Below, piece by piece: positions 25,465 to 33,902 of a DNA stretch of 53,956 nt. Source of the stretch: an uncultured Pelagibacteraceae bacterium (GTDB taxonomy: Bacteria > Pseudomonadota > Alphaproteobacteria > Pelagibacterales > Pelagibacteraceae). A program made the translations under genes and the position numbers. Below the pieces are notes generated by a model, which saw only the letters and a list, made by a program, of their open reading frames with translations, was not told the origin of the DNA and made no database searches. Each line of letters starts with the position of its first letter. Position 1 is the first letter of the stretch. The stretch is taken from assembly GCA_902514695.1 (NCBI GenBank), contig CABXRR010000004.1, positions 1 to 53,956 of the forward strand, read 5' to 3'.

Positions 25465-26261
25465 ATTCTTTATTAAATCAAGCATTTCAAAATGCAAAAA
25501 AAGAAAACAGACCTGCTTTACTTACTTATACTGTTGCTGGTGACAATACTAAAAAGAAATCATTAGAAATTCTCAAATCAATTTCTAATTATGCAGATAT
25601 TTGTGAACTAGGATTTCCACATAACACTCCTATTGCTGACGGAGGCCAAATCCAAACAAGTGCTTATAGAGCAATAAAGAATGGGATTAAAATTAATGAT
25701 GTTTTTTCTATAGCAAAAGATTTTAAAAAATTTAAAAAATCTAAACCGATTATTTTGATGGGTTATTACAACATGATTTTTCAGTTTGACGAAAATAAAT
25801 TTTTAGATAAATGCAAAAATGCGAAAGTTGATGGGTTAATTGTAGTTGATCTACCTTATCCAGAAAATAGGAAATTTGCTTCAAAATGTAAAAAAAGAGG
25901 AATTAACTTTATTCAATTAGTTTCCCCAACAACATCATCTACAAGATTGAAAAGAATAATCAAAGATTCTCATGATATGATTTATTATATAAGTATGCTT
26001 TCAACCACTGGAGGTAAATTAAAAGTTTCACCTAAAAAAATTTTAAAAGAGTACAAGAAAATTAAGAATCAAAATAAGTCTAAAAATGTTGTTATAGGAT
26101 TTGGAATCACCAAAAAAACAATAAAATCATTAAAAAAAGCTGATGGATTAGTAGTTGGGAGTGCAATTTGTAAAGAAATAACAAATTCTATTAAAAAAAG
26201 ACAAAATACTGTCATAAATGTTATTAATGTTGTTAGAAAATTAAGAAATGAAATAAAATGA
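25461..26261 (+). CDS. trpA: Tryptophan synthase alpha subunit
   Basis: Cleaves indole-3-glycerol phosphate to indole. 266 aa TIM barrel. The catalytic Glu (CELGFP) and Asp (IADGG) are kept, although the loop between them reads HNTP instead of FSDP. MIYYISMLSTTGG is the loop-6 region with the conserved Thr, and IGFGITKK and LVVGSAI bind phosphate. Overlaps trpB and accD by 4 bp each. Confidence 0.95.
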   Translation: MNSLLNQAFQNAKKENRPALLTYTVAGDNTKKKSLEILKSISNYADICELGFPHNTPIADGGQIQTSAYRAIKNGIKINDVFSIAKDFKKFKKSKPIILMGYYNMIFQFDENKFLDKCKNAKVDGLIVVDLPYPENRKFASKCKKRGINFIQLVSPTTSSTRLKRIIKDSHDMIYYISMLSTTGGKLKVSPKKILKEYKKIKNQNKSKNVVIGFGITKKTIKSLKKADGLVVGSAICKEITNSIKKRQNTVINVINVVRKLRNEIK

Positions 26262-27187
26262 ACTGGATTACTAAAATAATAAAAGCAGGTGAAAAGATTA
26301 AATCTGCAATACATAAGAGAGCTACTAAGGAAGATATTGCAAATAGTGACTGGACTTCATGTTGTAAAGGACCAATACTTAAAAAAAATTTAGAGGATAA
26401 TCTTTGGGTTTGCCCAGATTGTAATAAACATCATAGAATAAAACCAAAACAAAGATTTGATATTTTGTTTGGAAAAAATAATTATGAAATATTTAAAACT
26501 CCCATACCAAAGGATGACCCTTTAAATTGGACAGACTCAAAGCCATATAAAGATAGATTAAAAAGTGCCAGAAAAAAAACTGGTTTAAATTGCGGAATGA
26601 TGGTTGTTTGTGGAACAATCAACAATATTAAAGTCACTGCTGTAGCTTCTGACTTTGATTTCTTGGGTGCATCAATGGCAGCTGCAGAAGGTGAAGCTTT
26701 TTTGTACGGTGTTCAATATGCAATTGAAAATAAAACTCCATTTATATGTATTAGCGCTGGGGGTGGAATGAGAATGATGGAAAGTTTAGTTTCTTTATCT
26801 CAAATGACCAGAACAACTCTTGCTATAAATGAACTAAAAAAGAATAATCTTCCTTACTTAGTTTGTATAACAGATCCTACCGCAGGAGGAATTACTGCTT
26901 CTTATGCGATGCTTGGGGATATTCATTTAGCAGAGCCTGGTGCTTTAATTGCTTTTGCAGGAGCCAGGGTAATACAAGGAACAGTTAAAGAAGAATTACC
27001 AGAAGGATTTCAAAAAAGCGAATATGTTGAAAAGACAGGTTTTGTGGATTTAATTGTTGAAAGAAAAGAACTCTCTGAAAAAATAGGAACTATATTATCA
27101 ATATTGTTAAAGAAAAACTCTGTTATAAGCACTGATGAAAATGAAATTACAGAAAATTCTCAGTCGCTTTCTAAAGTTGCATCCTAA
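26258..27187 (+). CDS. accD: Acetyl-CoA carboxylase carboxyltransferase beta subunit AccD
   Basis: Partner of AccA. 309 aa with an N-terminal zinc ribbon and a crotonase-like core (DFDFLGASMAAAEGEAF, CISAGGGMRMMES, DPTAGGITASYAMLGD, FAGARVIQGTV). The first zinc pair, normally CPKC, reads CCKG (Cys35-Cys36); the second, CPDC (Cys52, Cys55), is intact. The order trpA-accD-folC is standard for alphaproteobacteria. Its last 53 bp overlap the folC start in another frame. Confidence 0.96.
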   Translation: MNWITKIIKAGEKIKSAIHKRATKEDIANSDWTSCCKGPILKKNLEDNLWVCPDCNKHHRIKPKQRFDILFGKNNYEIFKTPIPKDDPLNWTDSKPYKDRLKSARKKTGLNCGMMVVCGTINNIKVTAVASDFDFLGASMAAAEGEAFLYGVQYAIENKTPFICISAGGGMRMMESLVSLSQMTRTTLAINELKKNNLPYLVCITDPTAGGITASYAMLGDIHLAEPGALIAFAGARVIQGTVKEELPEGFQKSEYVEKTGFVDLIVERKELSEKIGTILSILLKKNSVISTDENEITENSQSLSKVAS

Positions 27188-28406
27188 GGAAATAGATCTT
27201 AGCTTAGATCGTATTAAGCTTCTCTGTGAAAAATTAAGCAACCCTCAGGATAAGATTAAAGCAATTTCTGTTGTGGGTACTAATGGTAAACAATCCACGA
27301 TAAATGCACTTTTTTCAATACTCAAAGAAGCAAATATAAAATGTAATGTTTATACTAGCCCTCATATTCAAAGAATTAATGAGAGATTTATTTTTAACAA
27401 TCAAGAATTAGAAGATGAAAAACTAGCTGATCTTTTTGAAGAAGTTGAAAAGATTAATGATAACCAAAAAATTACATTTTTTGAAATCTTATCAACATGT
27501 TTTTTTTATAAAGCGGCCCGATACCCTGAGAATTTAAATTTAATTGAAGCAGGTTTATTTCATAGATTTGATGCAACTAATATCTTGAAAAAAAATTTAG
27601 CAAGTGTTGTTACATCAATTAGCAAAGACCATTTAGACTGGCTCCCAAAGAATGAGCAAACGATAGAAAAAATTGTATTTGAAAAAACATCATCACTTTT
27701 AAATTCAAATATCATTGTCTCTAAACAAAACTCGATTAATACAACTGAATGTATTAAAAAAACAACTTATAATAATTCAGCAAAAAAATTATTCTTTAAT
27801 GAAGATTTTAGTTATTCTAATGGTGAGAATGGTTTTTTTTATTATGAGGATAAATTTGGAGGATTAAAACTTCCTTTACCAAATATTTTGGGTCAATTTC
27901 AACTAGAAAATATATCTACTGCAATTGCAACTCTAAGATTGTTAGATATTGATATCAAAGATAATGATATCAAAAATGGAATAAGAAAAATTAAGAGTAT
28001 CGCAAGACTACAAGAGATAAAGTCTGGAAAATTAAAAGAATTAATAAAAGATAATCGATTAATTATAGATGGAACTCACAATGAGGATGGTGCAAGAGTG
28101 TTAAATGAATATCTTCAAACTCTAAATTGCAACAAGCATATTATTGTGGGAATGATGGCTAACAAGGATCATGAAAAATATATAAGTTATTTTAAAGATA
28201 TTTCTTCTTTGACGACAATAGATATTCCTGGACAACCAAATTCTATAAGTGGAAAAGATTTAAAAGAGAAATTTAAAAGTATTACTAATGTTCAATACAA
28301 AGAAAGTATTGAACAAGCGATTGAGTCCATACCCTTAAAAGAAAATGATTTAGTGATTATAACTGGATCTTTATATTTAGCGGGTGAAATATTGAATTTA
28401 AATTAG
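27135..28406 (+). CDS. folC: Folylpolyglutamate synthase / dihydrofolate synthase
   Basis: Mur-ligase-type enzyme adding glutamate to folates. 423 aa. The conserved alphaproteobacterial start region FLKLHPKEIDLSLDRIKLL lies inside the overlap with accD, so the long overlap is real; the true ATG is 27135 or 27141. The P-loop reads GTNGKQST (usually GTNGKGS), and the GLGGRLDATN motif reads GLFHRFDATN. LIIDGTHNEDGARVL is normal. The 3' end overlaps trxA by 4 bp on the other strand. Confidence 0.93.
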   Translation: MKMKLQKILSRFLKLHPKEIDLSLDRIKLLCEKLSNPQDKIKAISVVGTNGKQSTINALFSILKEANIKCNVYTSPHIQRINERFIFNNQELEDEKLADLFEEVEKINDNQKITFFEILSTCFFYKAARYPENLNLIEAGLFHRFDATNILKKNLASVVTSISKDHLDWLPKNEQTIEKIVFEKTSSLLNSNIIVSKQNSINTTECIKKTTYNNSAKKLFFNEDFSYSNGENGFFYYEDKFGGLKLPLPNILGQFQLENISTAIATLRLLDIDIKDNDIKNGIRKIKSIARLQEIKSGKLKELIKDNRLIIDGTHNEDGARVLNEYLQTLNCNKHIIVGMMANKDHEKYISYFKDISSLTTIDIPGQPNSISGKDLKEKFKSITNVQYKESIEQAIESIPLKENDLVIITGSLYLAGEILNLN

Positions 28407-28720
28407 ATATTTTTTTCTAAAAATTCTTTCATATTACTTTCAGGAACTCCACCAACTTTTCTATCTACTTCAACACCCTTTTTATAGATTATAACTGTTG
28501 GCACACCTCTTATTCCTGCGGCACTGCCAGTGTTAATTCCACCATCTTCAATATCAGCATAATAAAAACCAGCTTTATCTTTATACTCAACAGCTAATTT
28601 ATCCATAACTGGTTTCAAAGCTTTACACGGACCACACCATGCGGCACTAAATTGAATTACAGAAACATCTTCATTTTTGATTTTGTTATCAAAATCATCA
28701 TCTTTAAAATCTATTAGCAT
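28403..28720 (-). CDS. trxA: Thioredoxin
   Basis: 105 aa with the active site WCGPCKAL near residue 28, a cis-proline in GVPTVIIYKKG and no signal peptide, so cytosolic. Reduces disulfides in ribonucleotide reductase and other targets. Family thioredoxins next to folC/addA are common in alphaproteobacteria; here the neighbour beyond is sbcB, 34 bp upstream of its start, so it may share a transcript with the nuclease genes. Confidence 0.95.
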   Translation of the reverse strand: MLIDFKDDDFDNKIKNEDVSVIQFSAAWCGPCKALKPVMDKLAVEYKDKAGFYYADIEDGGINTGSAAGIRGVPTVIIYKKGVEVDRKVGGVPESNMKEFLEKNI

Positions 28721-28754
28721 ATAATTTATTTATAATTATTATTATTAAAGTCAA

Positions 28755-30191
28755 CTATGCAATTTCATATTTTTTTTCAATTGACATAATAAATTGATTA
28801 ATTTCATCTAATTTTTTTAATTCTTCCTCATCATCTCTATTAGAGGCTTGGTCTCTTAAATAGTCTATCTCAGTATAGGCCATATTTACTGTTTGCCACT
28901 TCTCTTTATTTTTACTCAAGATTCTCCTCGCAATTTCACTCTTAATATTTTTATATAAATCAGGTGGTAAAATTTGTGGAGCTTCTTGATAAATGATTTT
29001 TTGTCCAAACCAACTACATCTTTTATCTTGAAATTTGTCCAATAATCTTAATTTATCTTCCCAGGATGAGCTGTGCCATGTTTTGAATAAAGCTGTATCT
29101 TTGTTAGGAATAAATTTTTCATATAAGGTTTCCTCAGGTAATAAATCCTCTTGTGTTTTAGTTTGTTCTTTTTCCTCTGCAGCTTCTCTATTTATAATTT
29201 GAATATTTTTACAAAAATTTTCGCTATTTCTTACTAAATGAGCTCTTTTTTTAATTGTCTCTAAATCTAATTCTGAATAGGGTTTTTGTTTTAAAGCAAA
29301 TTCTTTATCTAAAACTACTGGTGCTTTATTTGTTTTTAAAACTCTTAACGCTTTTGGACTGATTTTTTTTAATGTATCTTTTAATTGATTAACCGATAAA
29401 TTTAATAAAGGTTCTGGATCTCTTCTTAAGTCCCAAAGGTATCCCCATGATGCATATGATGGATGAAACGCGTGCTTAGGGTGCAAAGTGCAAGTAAGAT
29501 ACATCATGTTTCTACCCTTGACGTTTTCAAAAATAGAATAAACTCCTTCATTTGTTAAAAGTGTTTCAACACTTGATTTTGTTGATGTTTTTATAAAATT
29601 TTCCCAATTTTCTTTATGCTTGTCTTTTATAATTCTAAGAACACGCAATGAATTTAGAGCATCTACATAAGCGGTATGACTTGCTGAAGTATCAAAACCC
29701 TGCATTCTAGATAATGACTCTAATGCAAGACTTGGGTTGCCAGCTTCTGTTAACTCTGTTTTTAAAGTCTCAGGATTTAATGTTTGAGCTGCTCTTGCAA
29801 TGTGAAGTCCGTCGTGTTCTTTATTAGGTGATGAATGAGTAGCATATGGGTATCGATTTCCTTTAAAGAAATTAAAATGAAACATTCTTCGATCAAAATT
29901 TAAGTTTGACCAACCCATAAACGTTGCTGGAGCACATTTTGAAAAAAAATTTTCAACAGCCCCTAAAAAGTCATAATGTGAATAATTACCTTTCGTTAGT
30001 AAATCAATACTGGTTGAATTTACTAGTAAAGCTTTAGCGCTCGGAACCTCACCCTCTGGCATTCTACCTCTGATATTTAATTTTCCTATCTCTTTTAGAT
30101 TTTTATCTACTACAACTGCACCAACCTCAATTATAGAACCCCAAATAGTACTATTGGTTGTTTCTGTATCGTAAATAACAATTTTATCCAT
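28755..30191 (-). CDS. sbcB: Exodeoxyribonuclease I
   Basis: 3'-5' exonuclease on single-stranded DNA. 478 aa. DEDDh motifs: IYDTETTN (DxE) near residue 8, FMGWSNLNFDRRMF near 90, and SHTAYVDALNSLRVL near 178; the ExoI SH3-like and C-terminal helical regions follow (HPKHAFHPSYASWGYLWDLRRDPEPLL). It is downstream of the MGME1-like gene with 6 bp between them and of rmuC, which suggests a DNA-processing operon. Confidence 0.94.
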   Translation of the reverse strand: MDKIVIYDTETTNSTIWGSIIEVGAVVVDKNLKEIGKLNIRGRMPEGEVPSAKALLVNSTSIDLLTKGNYSHYDFLGAVENFFSKCAPATFMGWSNLNFDRRMFHFNFFKGNRYPYATHSSPNKEHDGLHIARAAQTLNPETLKTELTEAGNPSLALESLSRMQGFDTSASHTAYVDALNSLRVLRIIKDKHKENWENFIKTSTKSSVETLLTNEGVYSIFENVKGRNMMYLTCTLHPKHAFHPSYASWGYLWDLRRDPEPLLNLSVNQLKDTLKKISPKALRVLKTNKAPVVLDKEFALKQKPYSELDLETIKKRAHLVRNSENFCKNIQIINREAAEEKEQTKTQEDLLPEETLYEKFIPNKDTALFKTWHSSSWEDKLRLLDKFQDKRCSWFGQKIIYQEAPQILPPDLYKNIKSEIARRILSKNKEKWQTVNMAYTEIDYLRDQASNRDDEEELKKLDEINQFIMSIEKKYEIA

Positions 30192-30197
30192 TTTTTG

Positions 30198-30884
30198 TTA
30201 ATATGAATTATTCATTTCATTAAATTTTTTTAATCTTCCCAAAAATAAATTTTGATAAGTTATCATTTCGGGGCCTTGAATTTTAAATTCTTGAAACAAA
30301 TTATCTACTGTGCAAACAAGTATAACACAAGCAGTGATATTGGACCTATACACAACATTATGGGCTAAAGAATAAGCTGCCGTTTGTAGTAGCCAAGAAT
30401 CTATATACTCAACTTTTTTAGGTTTGTTGGATTGTTTAAAATCAATTATCGTTTCTTTTCCCTCAAATATACCAACACAATCAGCAGTCCCCGCATACTT
30501 TTCTGGGTAATAAAGGGTACACTCAGTTCCATATATTTCTTCTAGTCTATTTTTTAAACCTTTCTCAATTATTTCTTTAGCCATCATCTTGTATTGCTCT
30601 TTATCATCAAAAAAACTTAAATTTTCTCTTCCTAACAAAAATGACTCTAAATAGTTGTGCATCTGTGAACCTCTGCTACTTGCCGCTTTTGTAATTGCTT
30701 CAGCTTCTTTATAGCCAGTTCTTTCTCTCCAATTAGCTAAAGCTGCTTTATCTTCTTCAGATTTTGTTGCATCGAGAATTGATGTAACACTTGGTAGTTT
30801 GGTTTCTCCTAATACATATCTTCTTATCCCGCCCTCTGTTGCTCGTGATGATGTAGGATAATTATATTTTTTATTCCACTGCAT
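30198..30884 (-). CDS. PD-(D/E)XK nuclease related to mitochondrial MGME1
   Basis: 228 aa from the ATG at 30884 (MQWNKKYNYP). The ORF-track start at 30953 runs through the rmuC 3' end and is less likely. Motifs in order: LPSVTSILDAT near residue 30, NWRERTG, RGSQMHNYLESFL (71-83), AGTADC with Asp135, and IIDFKQSNKPK with Asp148 and Lys150, then LLQTAAY. This matches, as I recall it, the order LPSVT...W..R...G..FHEALES...LDCV...IDWKTSEKPK and the Asp-13-Asp-2-Lys spacing of human MGME1, a single-strand DNA exonuclease; phage exonucleases of this fold are similar. It sits between sbcB and rmuC. Confidence 0.8.
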   Translation of the reverse strand: MQWNKKYNYPTSSRATEGGIRRYVLGETKLPSVTSILDATKSEEDKAALANWRERTGYKEAEAITKAASSRGSQMHNYLESFLLGRENLSFFDDKEQYKMMAKEIIEKGLKNRLEEIYGTECTLYYPEKYAGTADCVGIFEGKETIIDFKQSNKPKKVEYIDSWLLQTAAYSLAHNVVYRSNITACVILVCTVDNLFQEFKIQGPEMITYQNLFLGRLKKFNEMNNSY

Positions 30885-30921
30885 TTGATTTCTTATAATC
30901 GGTATTTTTGGAAAAAAGAAA

Positions 30922-32013
30922 TTAATTTTTAAACTGTTTATTTCTTTCAACAAATTTTTCTACATTTTCTGTTTGAACAGCTTTCTCAACCTGCTCGGGA
31001 TCTTTTATATTTTCTAAAGTTCTGCTTATTGATCTTGCATCAGTTCCAAACTTATCTACCACACTCATAGCTTCCTCTAATTTTTTTCTAAGTGTAATTA
31101 TATTATCAAAATGTTTTCCAAATCTGGTGGTAATAGTTTTGAGATGATTATATATTTCTGTAGCTCCTTTTTGAACTTTAAGAGATTGAAAACCCATATG
31201 TAAGGATTGCAAATAAGCTGAAAGAGTATTTGGGCCACAAATTACTATTTTGTATTTTTTCATTAATTCTTGGGTTAATAATTCTTTAGTGCTTGGATCC
31301 TGATATTCGGTTAATTCTTTATAAAGACTTTCTGTGGGCGCATATACTATTGCAAAATCAGTTGTCTTAGGTGGAACAATATATTTTTCCATAACATTTT
31401 TTGCTTTAGCCTTAAATGCACTTGCTAATTTTGTTCTAGCATCAGCAACAGCTTTTTTATCATCTGCATCATAAGCATCTGTGATTGCTTTAAATTTTTC
31501 TACTGGAAAATGAGAGTCTACTGGAACCAAAATATCTCCTTGTAGCCTGATTGCAAATTCAACATTTTCACTAGTATCTTCTTTCATCTTTACATTTGTC
31601 ATAAATTGAGATGCTGGCAACAAATCTTTGATTAGTGCATCTAAAGAATACTCAGCAAGAGTTCCATATTTTTTAACACCTGCTAGAATTTTAGTAATTC
31701 CTTCTTGGCTTTGATTTAGTAATTGTACTTGCTGATTAAAATTTCCTACTTTTTCATCCACTTTAGTCAAAGCTTCTGTCATGTCTTTAGTAACGCCAGT
31801 TGAAAGAGCATTAAATGAAGTCGACATTGAGCCTAGAGATGTATTGATTGTAGTATTTAAACTATCTTTAAGTCGAACTATTTCGTTATTTAAATTTGCT
31901 ATTTCTTCAACCTCTTTACTGTCACCCCTTGGTTTGGATCTTATATTTAAATACAAAGTTGCTAGAGTTGCTACTAGCAATAAAATTAAGATAGTTAATA
32001 AAATAGTGTCCAT
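30922..32013 (-). CDS. rmuC: DNA recombination protein RmuC
   Basis: 363 aa. One N-terminal membrane helix (TILLTILILLLVATLATLYL), a coiled-coil stretch (~35-110) and the RmuC nuclease-like core (ALIKDLLPASQFMTNVKM, FAIRLQGDILVPVDSHFPVEKF, VIPPKT-like YIVPPKTTDFAIVYAPTESLY, GPNTLSAYLQSLHMGF). RmuC limits inversions and rearrangements and is predicted to be a PD-(D/E)XK nuclease held at the membrane. It is first in the rmuC - MGME1-like - sbcB set. Confidence 0.93.
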   Translation of the reverse strand: MDTILLTILILLLVATLATLYLNIRSKPRGDSKEVEEIANLNNEIVRLKDSLNTTINTSLGSMSTSFNALSTGVTKDMTEALTKVDEKVGNFNQQVQLLNQSQEGITKILAGVKKYGTLAEYSLDALIKDLLPASQFMTNVKMKEDTSENVEFAIRLQGDILVPVDSHFPVEKFKAITDAYDADDKKAVADARTKLASAFKAKAKNVMEKYIVPPKTTDFAIVYAPTESLYKELTEYQDPSTKELLTQELMKKYKIVICGPNTLSAYLQSLHMGFQSLKVQKGATEIYNHLKTITTRFGKHFDNIITLRKKLEEAMSVVDKFGTDARSISRTLENIKDPEQVEKAVQTENVEKFVERNKQFKN

Positions 32014-32043
32014 GATTCGTAAGTTGTATTATAAGGTTTTTTT

Positions 32044-32175
32044 ATGGAATTATATCTAATTTTAAAAATTATATTTGTAATAGGAGTTTTAGTAGCTCTT
32101 TATGCAATATTAAGAAATTTAGATATTATCAAAATAATCCTTGTTTATTTTAAGGATAAATTATTTGGAAAGTAA
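32044..32175 (+). CDS. Small single-helix membrane protein, 43 aa
   Basis: Not in the ORF track. ATG at 32044 is preceded by AAGG seven bases upstream. The product MELYLILKIIFVIGVLVALYAI then LRNLDIIKIILVYFKDKLFGK has one clear membrane helix and a basic C-terminus. It lies divergent from rmuC (30 bp between starts) and its last 15 bp overlap hisG on the other strand. I do not recognise the family; small-protein expression is plausible given the ribosome site and open frame, but coding is not proven. Confidence 0.5.
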   Translation: MELYLILKIIFVIGVLVALYAILRNLDIIKIILVYFKDKLFGK

Positions 32176-32847
32176 TTGGATTAATTTTTTTAATCCTTTT
32201 TTTTTTGAATTTTTCTTTGATGTAAAAATACATGCTTGAGACTTGAGAATTTCACCATCTTTTAAAACTCTCAAATTATTAGCTTTTAAAGTTTCACCTG
32301 TTGAACTGATATCAGTGATTAATTCTGCTGATCCTGTAAAAGGATATGCTTCCGTTGCCCCAAGACTTTCTACCAATCTAAATTGGGTAACACCTTTTGA
32401 AAATAAAAATTCTCTTGTTAAATTTGGATACTTAGTGGCAACTCTTAATCTTTTTTTCTTTTTATCTCTAAATTCAAAAGCAATTTCCTCAAGATCAGTT
32501 ATTGTTTGAACATCAATCCAAGGGTCAGGAATAGCAACGACTAAATCAGCTTTTCCAAAACTTAATTTTTTATTTACATAAATTTTCTTTTGAGTGTTAA
32601 TTTCACTTTCTTTAAATAGATCGAACCCTGAAAAACCAATATCTAAAGAATTATCCCCTAATCTCTCTATAATTTCTCTTGCGTGTAAATATAAAATTTT
32701 GATATTTTTTTTGTTCTTAATTGAACCAATTAAATCTCTCTCTCCTCTTTCTGAAACAAGGTTCAATTTTTTATTTTTAAAAATCTTTAAAACGTCTTTT
32801 CTTAGTCTGCCTTTACTAGGAATTCCTATGTTTATCATATTGTTCAT
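32161..32847 (-). CDS. hisG: ATP phosphoribosyltransferase catalytic subunit (short form)
   Basis: First step of histidine synthesis. 228 aa, the short HisG form that needs HisZ. Visible: IGIPSKGRLRKD at the N-terminus, LDIGFSGFDLF, RVATKYPNLTREF, and the PRPP loop AELITDISSTGETL. Start may be the first Met or the fourth residue (MINIGIPS). It follows hisZ by 2 bp, so subunits are made together. No regulatory C-terminal domain, as expected for the short form. Confidence 0.95.
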   Translation of the reverse strand: MNNMINIGIPSKGRLRKDVLKIFKNKKLNLVSERGERDLIGSIKNKKNIKILYLHAREIIERLGDNSLDIGFSGFDLFKESEINTQKKIYVNKKLSFGKADLVVAIPDPWIDVQTITDLEEIAFEFRDKKKKRLRVATKYPNLTREFLFSKGVTQFRLVESLGATEAYPFTGSAELITDISSTGETLKANNLRVLKDGEILKSQACIFTSKKNSKKKGLKKLIQLLSK

Positions 32848-32849
32848 GA

Positions 32850-33902
32850 TTAGTAATTTAAGTTTAAAGCAGCTCCTACTGCTGATACTTGATTTTTAGA
32901 ACCTAGATCAGAGATTAATTGATCATATCTGCCACCATTAATAATATTCTTAATTTTATTATTTGATTTAATATCAATTTTAAAAACCATTCCCGTATAA
33001 TATTCAAGCTGTCTTCCAAAGGAAGTTGAAAAAATTACATTTAGTTTCGATACTTTGTTTTTCAAAATTGGAAAATATTTTTGATCTACCACCAAATTAA
33101 TATGATATTTTTTAAAAAATTTATTTAGTTCTTTAGCAGCTTTATTTATTGGACATTTAATTTTTAAAAACTCTTTAATAATTTTAGATACATTTTTTCC
33201 CTTACTTGTGCGTCTTGGGTCTTTAATTTTATTATCAAACCTACTTAAAATTTCTTTAATAGATCTGCCAGCTATGATCAATGATTTGTCCTCTTCTAGC
33301 ATTTTAAGATAACGTTTCTTATCAATTTCAACTATAGTTGGGTCTACATCTGAATTAGTCTCTAATCTTTTTAGTAAATCATTAAAATAATCTTCCCTCC
33401 AAAAGTGTCTATATAATCTTAACTTCCATCTTTTTGGAATATCTAATTTTGATATTAAAAGATTGAAAATTTCTACATTTCCAAGTGTTAGTTTTCCTGA
33501 AGAATATTTTAATTTTGTTAAAGAATTTAAAGATGTATTTATTATTTCTTTGTCGTCAATTTTTTCATTTTTTGAACCAATAATTTCAAATCCTATTTGA
33601 TCTCTAATAATAGAATCTTTTTTATTTTGAGATTTTCTATAAGCCTGACCGCTATAAAATATTTTTTCCTTTCCTTTGAAATTATTTTCTAAATATCTAA
33701 GGCATGAAACTATTGTTAAATCAGGACGTAAACATAGTTCATTTCCATTTTGATCACTAAATGAAAAGATAAATTTTCTAAAATTCTCGCCTGATCTTTG
33801 TACAATATGATTTGTTTCAACTACCGATGGCAATTCGATATACTTAAATCCTTTAGATTTTACAGATCTAAGGATTTTATCAGATAAGTTTTTTGATTTC
33901 AT
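32850..33902 (-). CDS. hisZ: ATP phosphoribosyltransferase regulatory subunit HisZ
   Basis: HisRS-like protein without tRNA charging. 350 aa, built on the class II synthetase fold: ELPSVVETNHIVQRSG, LCLRPDLTI (motif 2-like region), IFYSGQAYRKSQNKKDSIIRDQIGFEIIGS, ending GRYDQLISDLGSKNQVSAVGAAL. It lacks the HisRS anticodon domain. Overlaps hisS by 23 bp upstream and leads directly into hisG, so it gives allosteric histidine control of HisG. Confidence 0.92.
   Translation of the reverse strand: MKSKNLSDKILRSVKSKGFKYIELPSVVETNHIVQRSGENFRKFIFSFSDQNGNELCLRPDLTIVSCLRYLENNFKGKEKIFYSGQAYRKSQNKKDSIIRDQIGFEIIGSKNEKIDDKEIINTSLNSLTKLKYSSGKLTLGNVEIFNLLISKLDIPKRWKLRLYRHFWREDYFNDLLKRLETNSDVDPTIVEIDKKRYLKMLEEDKSLIIAGRSIKEILSRFDNKIKDPRRTSKGKNVSKIIKEFLKIKCPINKAAKELNKFFKKYHINLVVDQKYFPILKNKVSKLNVIFSTSFGRQLEYYTGMVFKIDIKSNNKIKNIINGGRYDQLISDLGSKNQVSAVGAALNLNY

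Noticed and set aside
30885-30953. Upstream start for the MGME1-like nuclease
   Set aside because: Adds 23 non-conserved residues that overlap the rmuC 3' end; MQWNKKY fits better.
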